NCBI RefSeq assembly: GCF_009730915.1
Contig: NC_052474.1
Location: 20,371,501 to 20,435,500, forward strand
From: Dioscorea cayenensis subsp. rotundata
Lineage: Eukaryota; Streptophyta; Magnoliopsida; Dioscoreales; Dioscoreaceae
DNA: 64,000 nt
Direction of reading: 5' to 3'
Made by a program: the position numbers and the translations under genes. The notes beneath the pieces were generated by a model. That model worked only from the letters and a program-made list of their open reading frames with translations, had not been told where the DNA came from and ran no database searches. This document shows, piece by piece, positions 40,939 to 53,007 of this stretch (position 1 is its first letter; the number at the start of each line of letters is the position of its first letter).

Positions 40939-43261
40939 TTGGGTTTTGGATGGTGTGATGAGTTGGTGAACCAACAATGAAAAACCAAAAGTTTGGGGAC
41001 CATGGCATGTGACTATGCCTTTACATCTTTATTATTTTGTGTGTGTACGTGTGGATGTGTTGGTTCTAATATGGTTATGTGTAAAGGACCTAAAGGTGAA
41101 AGATATATACATCCATATAATACATTTAATAATGGGTTGGTTTCATTTAAAATGAGTGGGTGTATTAAAAATTTTAATATTTAAGATATTTTTGATTTAT
41201 TTTGATATTTGTCTGCCTGTATGTTTGATATTTTAATATCACAAGATTTTTAACGTTGAAGCAATTACCTCTATTTACTGTAATAATTTAAATTTATTTA
41301 ATGTGTGTATATATATATAATGCTTAGGAAGATGTTTTATTTACTCCAAATTGATATGTGCCTTCTATGTCTTATCCTCTTCTCTTTATTTTTCAATTTT
41401 TCTCTAATTATAAATTTTAGTTAAATTGACATAAATATCTCTACAAAACTCTATTATTTATAACCTCATTTTTTTAAGGAGGTTTTGATATTTAAATGGT
41501 AAAATCTAAATCTCTCACATGATTATTATAAGATTTATAATACAATTTAAATATTGAAAAATGTACCTTCCACTCTTTCATGCTTGAAATTTACAATCCT
41601 ACCATTCATAAATAATTAATAATAATAATAATTTTTGTTTTGAACAGTCTTATTTCAGTGAAATATAGTTCTGAATTTTTTTTTCTTTTATGAAATCATC
41701 TCCAAAAATATAGTTCTGAATTTACAATCCCTATATCTTCTTTTTTTTAATGAGTAATCCAGGTGTTGTTCTTAAAATACCTACTTGCTAACGAGTGTTA
41801 CTATTATTCATTATTCAAAATATATTGTCAGAGCTATTGTATTTTGAAGTTTTTTTTTTAAATTTAATTTTTTTTATTAAAAATGAGCAATTAGACTGCT
41901 AAAAAAAACAGCGTACACAAACCTCAATAGAATAAGAGAAAGTAGGATCAGCGCACACGTGAGTGCTAAAATTACCTGCACACAACTATTACTCACACTT
42001 CTAAAAATGTGCCAATCACCTGTGATTCAAACTTTCAGCACTTATAAAAAAATTTAATTAAAGACTCCAATAAACCACTTCGTACGTTGAAGTTAAAACA
42101 ACACTATGATAAGAAAACCTGCTTATAACTTCACAAGTCAACTTTTGCAAAACAAAACACTCTGAAGTGAAATGATCCACTTCTGATTTCACAAATATCA
42201 ATTTCATGAAACAAAAACCACTCTAAATAAGCAAATGGACTGAGTTCATAACAACATATACTCTCTCTCACACACAATGCACAAATTGACCATTTTCATA
42301 AACACAGACTCACTAACTAAAATTGATGAGCAATATTAATTGATGGATACATGCATACAAACCTTCTAGCATAAATGCACAATCAATAAACAACCAAGCA
42401 TGGCACTAAACAGAAATAAAATACACAAAAGTAAATCAAAATAATACATCTACAAAATAGAGATATTGGAATGACAACATCCATGCCAAGATTCTCAACA
42501 CCAAGAACACTTAAATAAAAATGTAAATTATCTTATTACTATTTATACTCGATCATATTCCTAACACTTATCCTGTAAACTGGATGAATCATGGATATTG
42601 CACATTATCGGAAAATACACATCTTTGTCAAGCCAAAACTCATCTTCTCATTCGGAATGACATACTTCACCCTAACTTCACCCTAACTTCACCCTTTTAT
42701 ATATCCCATCTTCCATATATTTCTTTCAGTATAGATTACGGAAAAAAAGAATAATGAAATGGAAAAGACAACATATCAAATTGAGATTTCATGGCAATTG
42801 AAGTCACTATAAGGGCATTTTGGAGATTTCATGTCACCTGTTACATGTTTTTTCAATTTAGGGTCTATATAAAGATACTAATAAGGAAGATAAAAACCTG
42901 CATGTCCTTTTAAATATCAGCAGGGCATGCAAGTCCTTTTTAATCCATACAAGATACTACAATAACTTTTCCTTCAATATTTGGTACTATGAGTTTATAA
43001 TTAAACTCTGATCCTGTAATACAAAAATTAATTAGAATATTATTAAAACAATTGAAGGTTATGGTATGACCTCATCTCTATTTACATAATATTTACAGGT
43101 TTTGATAGCATTATATGAAAAATAAGATCATATTCATAAATCTATATCATGATATTAAACATAGTTTAATTGCAGTCAGTACACCGTTAGTTAAATTACA
43201 ATTGAAATAGTTCCAGCATTAGACTGGTTAAAAGTTGAAACTAATCATCATGTTATATAAT

Positions 43262-43297
<36 letters not shown>

Positions 43298-43781
43298 GAA
43301 TTAGGTTCAAGTATTAGAAATTATTAATTAAAATGTTGATCAATTGTTCACCTTTCAAAACAACAAGCAAGGTTATGATAACTTCATCTCTACTAAAGTT
43401 GGTATTTATAAAGTGTGATGTACCTAAAATATAAAAAATGCAAACTATACTAATACAGTCATTTTGGTAGCTTATATAATTAGCAACCAAATGTGTGCTT
43501 TCAACTTGTTTATGTCTTTTCTTCTCATTCCATAAAATTGAAATAAACAACTAATGGCACCAACCATAAATTAAATATGAATGGAAAAAGGTGAAATTGG
43601 TGAGCATAATTACAATATTGTACATACTTAGCAATTTATATCCATAGCACATGATGCTCAGTAGAAAAATTAATCAGATTTTGGATAAATAAATGTAAGG
43701 GGTTCTAGGGCTTACAAAGTGATGGGATACCTCCCAAATATTTTACAATTTGTATCATGGAGCTACTTTCTTCCTCTGCAT
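40939..43781. other. AT-rich spacer between DUF1442 and VTT genes
   Basis: There is no gene I can support. It contains a three-unit tandem repeat of CTTCACCCTAA (about 42,664-42,697), a TA microsatellite (43,266-43,293), and loose inverted words around CACTTCTGA/TGAAGTG near 42,150-42,200. The 3' end of the VTT gene begins at 43,782. Confidence 0.6.
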
Positions 43782-46700
43782 CTACTCAATGTCTTTCACA
43801 GCATCCTGCACCAATAATGGCAGAACTTTATTTCCACGAACATTGTAAATTAATGGAGTTCTTTACATGCCTGAATGTTTTTAAGCTCACAAAACTGGAC
43901 AAATATGAAATATATTGCCATTAAGTAATACATTCCTCTGCGAACCTATTCTTACACTGAAATCACAGTCAATGAGCATTTCTTGATACTGTTCTCTTGA
44001 CAATATCAAGAAAACACAGTTTAGATCACCAGAGTCAAACATGGACATATTCTATTCTCCAGAGAGAAGAATTTAAAAAGCATTCAACATTTATTTGAGC
44101 TTTAGACATGCAGTCATCTAGGTTAAGTAACAACCACTTTATATCAGAAATTTTTACAGATGTCTCATGCAATTAAGCAGCAAATGATTACCTTTGCAAG
44201 CCGTGTGACATAGGTTGCAGCCAATGCAGTAGCTAAGAGGCCTAATCCGAGTGTCCATAATTGGTTATTTCCTCCAAATACACCAAATTCTGACTCATCT
44301 TGCTGCAAGAAGAAAGAAACCTAGTCATGTCTTCTTCAATTTTCCATGACCATTTAACTTCACCCCAATATCCTGTTTTACTATGGGAATGATTATTTAC
44401 ACAAGTGGAATGCAAAAGTGATTACAAGTAAATTACTAGACTAAAAGTGAGTTTGCTACAGATTGCTCCTTTTTTTCCCTTTCTGACATATGATTTTCTA
44501 TTCTGCTTATATAATATTTCCATACAAGCTTGCTCATAGAAGTGAAACTTAGGAGTTTTGCAATGTCATGACAAAGCAATAAATTTTGCATAAATTGGAT
44601 TCCCTTTGCGGAAAGTTCTAGCCAAATAAAACAAATATTTGGAGCTCTTTCACCAAGAAATTGGTGGAAATGGGTCAAGAAGAGTATAAAATGTCACATT
44701 GAGCAGGGTCATGATAAACTAAAGAAACTATAGTAACTATAACGAGCCTTGAAGAAAACAAAGTAAACAATGGATATGCATATTACTATAATATAGGATC
44801 AGCATTCAAGAAAAAAGAATGGAAATTTTGTTCTGGCTCTTCATAGGTGGGATACTTACAATGATGGCTCGTCCAAATGCACCTGCACTCACATATGCCC
44901 ATGTCCCTGGAAGCATGCCTAACCAACTGAACAGAAATTAAAGTTTAGTACTCAGTGTTGTCAAAAATGTTGGCGTTCAAGATGTAAAACAGCCATTTAG
45001 AGATGTTTAAGCAAATATTCATTCACGCGTTTTGGATTGAACAGAAAAGGCCTTTTCCCCTTCTTTAATAAATCAAATCCACAAAATACAATTTCATTAT
45101 TTCATTAAAAGAATAAGATCCAGACAATGAAATAATAATTCTAGTAAAATAAATTGTCACTAGTACATTCTTTCTTGAAAATAAATAAATGGCCACATAT
45201 CACCCATTTTAACATAACACTTTGTCAAAAGTCAGCCTCAAATCCACAACATTTGGGAATTAACGAAAGACTGTATTTTCATATGAAACCACTTAAGAAA
45301 CAGAGAATTTGTTCAAAGGTATTCTTTCATCATTATTTGTGCATGTGTATGATCATTCACATAATTTCTCCTTAGTCTGTTACTTCCCGTTTCCCTTTTT
45401 CTCTTTATTTGCTTAAAAGTTCTCTTAATTTTAACATTCTCCGAGACTCCAACAAAAAAGAAAGCAGTATTCAGTGTGGTATTGAATCAATTACTCTGAT
45501 ATTGGAAGAATATAAAATAATGATCAGCAGTAAGATGTAATAAAACCCATCAACAAACTGACCTGCCCAATACATATGGGACAAACTTCACTGAAGTCAG
45601 CCCATATAGATAGTTTCCAAGAGAAAATGGAAGTAAAGGACTCAAACGTAGAAGGGTAACCACTTTGAAACCATTCTCTCCAATAGCTTTGTCAATTGCC
45701 ATAAACTTTTTGTTTCCTTTGACCATTTTAAGAATGCGTTCTCGAGCAAAATATCTAGCAATAAGAAAAGATGCACTTGCGGCCAACTTAAAAAGAAGGC
45801 AAGAAAAATATAGTAAGGACTCAAAGCTGACTGATAATTTGCATATGCCAACACCAGCAAAATGAGAAACACTGCTTAAAGTAACTTACTGTCCCGCTGA
45901 TAGAAACAATGATGGTACCTGTAAGGGTACCAAAAAGAAGACCTGCTGACATAGTCAAAGGGATGGCAGGGATTGCAAGAACCTAACATGGTATGAATAG
46001 CTTAAGATTAGCTCAAGCAATTATAACATCCTCATATGGATGAAATAAAATCTCCAACTTTCTTTGCCATATGCATTGTGCATTTACAAATCTTCACAGA
46101 AGTCACATGGTAAGGCTGCATTATAACAGGTACAAATAGTGTAGCATAAATCATTTGTCACATTTCCTCATCAAAGATTAAAAAAAAAAATATATGTTTA
46201 TGACTCCAAAATAGAACTAATGGCCCTTTTAAGAAACTAAAAAAAAGTAAATTACCCTGATTTTGTGTTTCTTTTTGTGCATTGATTTTAGGTGGCAAAC
46301 ATCAAGCAAATAAAGCTGTCCTCCTAAACAGTAGACAAGGCTGCCATCTAATGCAATGTCCTACACATTAGCAGCTCTATAATCTGTGTGGCGCAGTTCA
46401 AGAAAAAAGAGTGTTCTGAAAACAAATATCTACTAAAATCTTATTCTTTTTATCTTTTTTTTTTTTTACTTTTCCTTTATTATTTTTTTTTGGTTGCCAA
46501 AAGAGTTTTTTTCTATGCCAGAGTTAATGAAGGGCATACATTATCTGTCAAGTCTTTCAATAATTTTTGTTCTGATATTTCTACTATTTGCAGAGAAGAC
46601 AATATAACTAAGTAGATATGATTCAAACTGGAAAAAGATTCAAACAAACAAATGCTTTTAATTGGTACACTATCTTACCTCCAATCCAGTATAAACAGCT

Positions 46701-47343
46701 ACAAACAGAGCGTATCCTGCAGGCCCATAACCTACACAAATAAACCCGATAAAGCTTAAAAATAAATCAAATTAAGCAATCTGTTCTTCCAAAAAGATCA
46801 ATTTTTCAATGGTGAAAAAAGAAAAAAATCTCAGAGTCCATGAAGCAAGTTCTAATTCCACATTTCCCAATAATCGAAATAAACAGGAAGGAACTCAAAA
46901 CTACCTTCGATGAACACAGAGAGCTGATTGAGAAACGCGTTGATCTGTTCCTTATAGAGAAACCCAACAGCCCCAACCCCTCCGATGAGTCCAACAAGCA
47001 AAATCCCAGCCAGAACACTGCCGGCGGCGACGGTCTCGCCGCCCAGGCCACCCTCGGGGCCGTCAGGGCCACCAGGGCCATCGGATCCGCCCTTGGAGTT
47101 ATCAAACTTGAAGCTTTGTGGGACATTGGAGGAGGCCTTGCGGAGAGTGGGATTCTTGGTCTCCTTGAGTGAGGAGAGAGGGCGGAAAGAGGGGAACCGG
47201 CGGGTGCGGATGGTGGAGAGAGGGGAAGAGAGGAAGGGGAAAGGGAGGTGAGGGAGAGGCGACGAGAGGAGGAGAGGGATCATTGGAGGCAATGGAGAGG
47301 GAGGAGAGGAGGAGAAGGAGTGAGAAGGGACGCCATGAAGCAT
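43782..47343 (-). CDS. DedA/VTT-domain (SNARE-associated Golgi family) membrane protein, probably plastid-targeted
   Basis: Seven exons run 47,343-46,905, 46,731-46,679, 45,982-45,890, 45,786-45,563, 44,926-44,860, 44,302-44,192 and 43,805-43,782 (336 residues, in frame). The N-terminus is rich in Ser, Pro and Leu with few acidic residues, like a chloroplast transit peptide, then a Gly-rich linker (GGSDGPGGPDGPEGG). The first membrane segment is at about 110-130 (VAAGSVLAGILLVGLIGGVGAV). The VTT core has the re-entrant motifs AGLLFGTLTGTIIVSISGT and LRLSPLLPFSLGNYLYGLT, then a C-terminal membrane helix ending VTRLAK. The family includes VMP1/TMEM41 lipid scramblases and bacterial DedA transporters; the plant plastid members resemble cyanobacterial DedA. 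A Met 20 codons downstream could also start it. Confidence 0.88.
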
Positions 47344-47513
47344 AGGATTGGGATGTGGAATTTGGGGGATCGAGAGCGAGAGCGAGAGCGAGATCGATGG
47401 AGGGAAGCCACTCGAACATATCGAAGGAGTAGCTTAGCCAGGCCTTTGGGAGAACATGGTTTTGCCACGTGGCCTTACTTCTTTTTACCAATTAGGTAGT
47501 GACACGTGGTTAT

Positions 47514-47516
<3 letters not shown>

Positions 47517-47556
<40 letters not shown>
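47517..47556. repeat. TA microsatellite next to VTT promoter
   Basis: It is about 40 bases of TA, directly abutting the MITE-like element that follows. Confidence 0.9.
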
Positions 47557-47557
<1 letters not shown>

Positions 47558-47921
47558 CCTACTTATTTGGTGACTCAATTTTTTTTAATTCCTATTTTTT
47601 TCATCATTCAACTAAAAAAAATAAAATATTCTAATTTGGTCACTAACATGAAAGTCTTCTCTTTTAGATAAGTCATTCATGCCAACAATATTACGATGAT
47701 GCTAATTACCTCACTTGCCACTTGTTATCTGTTATTGATATAGTAGGATTATAACCTTATGTTGTTGAAGTGGTTAGTAAGATGATAATTCATGTCAGCA
47801 TCATCATAAACGCCGTTGGTACAAGTGACTCAATTGGAAAAAAAAAAATTTAAACGTTAGTATTCAGTGGCTCAAATAAAAAAATTTTTGAAAATTTGAG
47901 TGACTAAATAAGAAGTTTATT
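47556..47921. mobile_element. MITE with ATAA-CT-CTTATTT ends
   Basis: The left end reads ATAACCTACTTATTTGGTGA and the right end reversed reads ATAAACTTCTTATTTAGTCA, followed on both sides by ACTCAA and T-rich DNA. Internal words (GACGATG-like ATGATGCTAATTAC against TCAGCATCATCATAAACGCC) are also partly inverted. The length is about 366 bases and there is no ORF. The exact target site is hidden by TA repeats on the left and TATATA on the right, so a TA target is possible. It lies in the shared upstream/downstream space of the VTT and PPR genes. Confidence 0.6.
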
Positions 47922-48210
47922 CTATATATAAATCATTGTTAATAAATTATTTTATAAATTAAAAACAAAAAGTAATAGTTCTCATGTGCCTTATTGTTAA
48001 AGATATCTCATATTCAAATTTTTAACGACATATATACATTAAGAGATCGTTAACACTTTCGTATTTATTTGTCCTTGAAATCCATTCAAAGGAGATGCAT
48101 GTCACATTAAAAACTAATTGAGGGTTAAATTAACATGTTTAAAAGCTTTTTATTTTTTACATTTTAAATATTTGATGTGTTTACTTTAACAATAAAATAC
48201 ATAATAGAAA

Positions 48211-50067
48211 TTACCAATAATCTCCACAAGAACAAACCCCGTTCTCCATGTGATGAAAAACATTAGCATCTCTTAGCACAACCTTCCTCCCATAAACCTT
48301 TGTCACCAATTTCAAAGCAGTGTGACAATCACCACACACCCTTAGATTCTTGAACACCCTTATCAAAGCGCCACGTGGCAAGACCACAAGCCCAAAAGCC
48401 ACAGCCAACTTCTCACTATGATAAGCTAAGCCCATTTCCCCTTCCTCCCCGACATCCTGCAAGACGTTTCCCGTTTCCGCCACGTACCCCGTTTCCCGTA
48501 TCCTCCCCATCATCTCATCCACTTTTGCGTAAATCTCCGCCGTCCGTGGATGCACGTGATCCTCCACGTGGAACACGTGCACAACGCCTCCAACCTCCAT
48601 CCAGCTACACCCCGGCTCCTTACTCACTCCTCGCGCCTTCATCAACGCTCGGATCTTCGCCACGTCACCCCATCTCCGTATCTTGGAGTAAATGTTGGAT
48701 AATAAAACGTACGGCACAGCATCATTTGGCGCAATCTTGAACAAAATCTCAGCCGCACGTTCCGCCACCTGGAGAGCGAATCCACTGTTGAGATGAACCC
48801 GGCAACCCGAGAGTAACGCCTTCCAAACCGTCGCATCCGGCTCGAACCGCATCCGGTTCATTAACCGAACCGCTTCCTCTATTTTCCCGGACCGGGCTAA
48901 CAAATCGATCATACATGCGTAGTGTTCCGGTCCAGGCTCGATTCCATGAACCGGTTCCATTGACTCGAAGTAGGATCGACCGGGTTCGACCAAACCCGCG
49001 TGACTACACGCGAATAGTAAACCGATGAAGGTTATATAGTCCGGTTTAGACCCGGTTCGGATCATTTTATCATAAACATGAACCGAGTCGTGACCTCGAC
49101 CGTTTTGAGCTAACCCGATAATCAGAGCCGTCCAAGTGATGGCATCGGGATATGGGATGAGATCGAAGATGAGCTCTGCGTCGTCGATGCAGCCGGTTTT
49201 GGCGTACATGGTGAGAAGCGCGTTTCCCAAAGAAAGAAACGAGTGGAAACCGCGTTTCACGCTAGTGGCGTGGAGCTGGCGGCCGAGTTCTAAGACGGTG
49301 AGCTCGGCGGAGGAGCTGAGGACGGCGGCGATGACGAAAGCATCGAGATTCACGCTGGAAGAGAGCATCTCGAGGAAGAGATCAAGGGATGCAGAATGAG
49401 ACACGTGGCGGGCGGAGGAGGTTAGAAGGGAAGTCCATGCTACAACGTCTCTGTGAGGCATTTCGTCGAACACGTTGCGGGCGGAGTGGAGCTCGCCGGA
49501 CTTGGCGTACATGTCGACGAGGGCGTTGCCGATGTGGGCGTGGCGTTGGAAGCCGGACCGGAGAAGGAGGGAGTGGATGGTTTGGCCGGTGAGGACGAGG
49601 GAGAGATGAGCGGCAGAGTTGAGAGCGGAGGGGAAGGTGAATTCGTCGAGTGGGAGGGCTCTGTGGTGCATTTTGACAAACAGGTGGAGGGCGTCGGAGT
49701 GGAGACCGGAGCGGGAGGAGGAGACGATGAGGGCGTTCCAGGAGATGGAGTCGTTGGGGTTGGTGGAGTTGAGGATGTGGTATGCGGCGGAGAAGTGGGA
49801 GCATTTGGAGTACATGGTGATTAGCGAGCTGAGAATGAAGGAGTTGGAGTCGAGGCCAGTGTGAATGGCGAGCGCGTGGAGCTGAAGACCGAGTGAGAGA
49901 TTGCGCTGGGCGCCGCATGAGGCGAGGATGGTTGGGATGGTGTAGAGGTTGAGGGGTGATCCATTGGCGAGAAAACGGTGGAATTGTGTGGAGTTGGTGG
50001 TGATGGAGGCGGTGAAGAGGAGATGGGATCGGAGATGGTGGGAATGGTTGAAGGAGAAGGCGAGCAT
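48211..50067 (-). CDS. Pentatricopeptide repeat protein, PLS class with E/E+ and DYW deaminase domain
   Basis: This is an intronless gene of 618 residues. PPR repeats run from about residue 40 to 430, with units such as GNALVDMYAKSGELHSARNV, VFDEMPHRDVVAWTSLL and FIGLLFACSHAGLVEPGRSY. E and E+ segments follow (PDATVWKALLSGCRVH, then KEPGCSWMEVGGVVHVFHV). The DYW cytidine deaminase-like domain has HSEKLAVAFGL (HxE zinc/catalytic motif), CGDCH (CxxCH) and ends CSCGDYW. Such proteins edit C to U at specific sites in plastid or mitochondrial RNA. The N-terminus before the first repeat (LAFSFNHSHHLRSHLLFTA) is basic and could be an organelle presequence. The frame stays open about 120 bases upstream without an ATG, which includes HLFDEKP, so a longer N-terminus through a non-AUG start or lost exon is possible. 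GC content is much higher than in its neighbours. Confidence 0.93.
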   Translation of the reverse strand: MLAFSFNHSHHLRSHLLFTASITTNSTQFHRFLANGSPLNLYTIPTILASCGAQRNLSLGLQLHALAIHTGLDSNSFILSSLITMYSKCSHFSAAYHILNSTNPNDSISWNALIVSSSRSGLHSDALHLFVKMHHRALPLDEFTFPSALNSAAHLSLVLTGQTIHSLLLRSGFQRHAHIGNALVDMYAKSGELHSARNVFDEMPHRDVVAWTSLLTSSARHVSHSASLDLFLEMLSSSVNLDAFVIAAVLSSSAELTVLELGRQLHATSVKRGFHSFLSLGNALLTMYAKTGCIDDAELIFDLIPYPDAITWTALIIGLAQNGRGHDSVHVYDKMIRTGSKPDYITFIGLLFACSHAGLVEPGRSYFESMEPVHGIEPGPEHYACMIDLLARSGKIEEAVRLMNRMRFEPDATVWKALLSGCRVHLNSGFALQVAERAAEILFKIAPNDAVPYVLLSNIYSKIRRWGDVAKIRALMKARGVSKEPGCSWMEVGGVVHVFHVEDHVHPRTAEIYAKVDEMMGRIRETGYVAETGNVLQDVGEEGEMGLAYHSEKLAVAFGLVVLPRGALIRVFKNLRVCGDCHTALKLVTKVYGRKVVLRDANVFHHMENGVCSCGDYW

Positions 50068-50777
50068 GCGTTGCGTTTGTGTGGAGGGAGGAGGGTTTTG
50101 TTGGGGCTTTTCGTCGAACAGGTGCTGGCCATTGTTGCTTGTTATATGAGTAGTGTTTAGGATTAAGAAGGTGAAATTGAATTTTTATCCTTAAGTCCTT
50201 TTAGATAAAAATATTTTAATTCTCATCCCTAATTATTTTTTGATTAAAAAAAATCAGGGAAGAAATCAGTGAAATTTTTAAAAAAAAAAAAATCAACTAA
50301 AAAACCACAATTGTATTTATGAAAAAACTTCCTGATACTACCTTTGTTTTTGATAAACAAGATTTGTTATTAATAGTTTATTATAAAACCCTTTTTTTAT
50401 AAAAAAAATTATTATTAATAGTTTCTTATAGAAACTCCTCAAACTTTTGACATCAAATCCTCTACATTAAGTATTCATCCCATTGAGAAGACAGATTTGA
50501 ATCCTAGTTCACGCAAGTAAAAGACACAGACATTGCATCCAACCTTAAAAAATGACTTAGTCCGCATTTGTTGAAAAAAAAAAAAATAGCCAACCGCTCA
50601 TAACAACATCCAAACATGCATTTCAAGTCCATGGTAAATGATAAACCTGACAAAATTTAGACATTATATAATAATAAAACAAGCTGAATCTATATAACAT
50701 ACTACATTCTCATTAGGCCAACACTATGAATATCAATACAAATATCATCTCACAGTACAAAAGCAACTCCATTTGGC
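50068..50777. other. PPR gene upstream spacer
   Basis: It is AT-rich. At about 50,455-50,586, a word similar to a pol III B box (AGATTTGAATCCTAG) and a terminal A run hint at an old SINE, but the 5' end and target duplication are not visible. No gene is seen. Confidence 0.5.
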
Positions 50778-52449
50778 TCAAGACTTGTGGGATTCAGTCA
50801 TATTTGAGATTTGTTTAGGAAATCGACGTCTTGAAACTAGGGTTTGTATGGATTGCAAGAGTTTCTGAAACTGGGTGCACAAATTTGCATGAATTGTCTG
50901 AGGCGTATGATTTCGGTTTCTAAGATTTCTCACTGCAGAATCAGTGGCAGCATTGATCTGTAAAACAATGGAAAAGGAAATTAGTAGAATACTAACTGGT
51001 GAAAGTGTAAAAAATGTTGTGAAAAATGTAAGGCTTGAACAATGATAATCATGATTTTCATAAGACAACTTTCTCAGCACAGTCAGCAAAATAAACCCTG
51101 AACAATGAAAGGGGACTTTTATATATTGCAAGAAATTATCCAACTGTATATAATATCATAACCTCAATCCGAAAACGTCTGCTTATCTTTTAAGTATTTG
51201 TAGATAATTCATAAACATTGAATTAAAAGATTGTAATGAGAGCCTTGATCTATGTTTCAAACCATTAAAGAAAAGAGATGGTCAGAAACTTGTCACAATT
51301 TTACAGTTTACTTTCCAGTGCATATAATAGCAAGGCAAGTTTTTGCTTAAGGATAAAATGTTTCAACTTTTGCACATAAGCTACAAAAACCTTGCCATGC
51401 GACTGCAAAAGAACCTAGAAAACTTTTCCCCAAATGATTCTGATATTTAAGGTTGTCCAACAACAAAATCTAAAGCAATACCATATGTCAACTTTGTTAT
51501 CCTAAATATGGAATAACAGTTCCAAAACATTTACTTGAGACTAATGGCCACAGAGAAAGAAGGAAAAAAAAATAACTTTCATTAAGTTGATCTCAGTTTT
51601 GTATTTCAACAATCAAAGTAAAACACAACGACAGACTTTTTCTCACATTAATCCTTTCCTTCTCTCAAGAGTCTTTGGAATGACCACTTCAAATAGTTCA
51701 GAAAGAAACTATGGTGAAAAGACTACAGGACCAGACCCAACAATTTTATTATTTACGTAGTTTGTTTAATTTGATAACCGTAGTTTTGGAATGAGAACTA
51801 AAAAATATATACATTTTTGAAATACTTAGTCTTAAATGATAAGCATTAAAGATGGCATCAATGGTTGCGGACTTGATCAAATTTTAACTTTTGGCATTGC
51901 AGCAACTGGCAAACTGTGTGATGATATAAAAGAACTACTAGTCCGTCTTTAAATTTTCATTAGAATAAAAAAAAAACCACTCTAAGATAGACTTGCAGAA
52001 ATTCAAAATTTATGGTATAACAATCCCCAAGCTTTTATTGAATTTACCAAGAACCTAACACCTACCTTACAACACATTAAAAATAACCACATCATACAAA
52101 CCAACCATGTGGTTTGTGCGGAACAAATCACAAGTTTCTAGAGAGTCAAAACCCAAACACAAAAAAAAAAAAATAATAATAATAATACATGCCGTAATCT
52201 TCATACTATTTTTCTTCATCAATATTTTGAATAATTAAACTCTAGTCAAAAGAACAAAATTAGTTCACTTGCGTGGTCAATGAACACTTCATCATCATGC
52301 AACTAATAGCACTTCACAGCAGAACACTCCATAGACCTTCACTAATTTGTAACATAATCTCAGAAACAGAAAGAAGCCTAGCAAAAAATCTATTAAACTT
52401 CCAAAAGTTCAGCTCATTCTAATCATCACAAAGTAACCTTAATGTCATT

Positions 52450-52486
<37 letters not shown>

Positions 52487-53007
52487 GTTTGGGATTACAG
52501 AATTGCAGCATCAGGACAATGTCAAAGGTCTGTATTGCTTAAACAGTAAGGAGTACAACCAAAAAAGAAGAATTCAACTTGAAATAACAAAATAAATAAA
52601 TAAATATGAATAGTATTAATTACCAATTGTGAAGAAACACTCAGAAATGCTTTGACAATCGGTACAATGCAAAACCTAGGAAGAAAAGAACACAAAAAAT
52701 AAATAAAAATAAAAAATCCAGCTTTAATACTGCTAAAAAAGATATAGATAGAAAGAAAGAGAGCCATACATTCCTCTCCCTCCAGCTAGGGCGACTTCCG
52801 ATGGGTCTCTCCACTCATCATACCTACAATGAAAAACTCAAAACAAATTATAAAGGAAGAGCATTTATAGGGTTTCAAGAGGGAAAGAGAAGCTGTGAGA
52901 TGAAAGCATTACACCCAACCGTAGCGCCGGTCGAAGATGAGGCGCTTCGGAGGCCGGCTAACCGGCGTCAGCTCCTCCATTGTCGGCGCCGGCGAGCTCG
53001 CATCCAT
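50778..53007 (-). CDS. Small uncharacterised plant protein (RRYGWV-YDEW family)
   Basis: Four exons, 53,007-52,913, 52,823-52,770, 52,675-52,624 and 50,957-50,778, give 126 residues in frame with GT-AG borders. The core FDRRYGWVYDEWRDPSEVAL then AGGRGMFCIVPIVKAFLSV spans three exon joints and reads as one conserved block, which supports the splicing. The C-terminal exon is basic (NLRNRNHTPQTIHANL, SRRRFPKQ) and ends ESHKS. I recall similar short plant proteins without known function and cannot name one. The third intron (1,666 bases) contains a TA microsatellite at 52,454-52,484. A nearby downstream Met (residue 10) could also start translation. Confidence 0.75.

Noticed and set aside
42664-42697. 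Telomere-like repeat (CCCTAA words)
   Set aside because: The unit is CTTCACCCTAA repeated three times, not the plant telomere unit CCCTAAA, so it is a simple short tandem repeat.
46388-46615. A 75-codon plus-strand frame in the VTT gene intron
   Set aside because: It is T-rich intron sequence giving Phe/Leu runs, with no support.
49382-49918. Long alternative frames on both strands within the PPR gene
   Set aside because: High GC content creates long shadow frames; only the frame 50,067-48,211 has PPR and DYW motifs.
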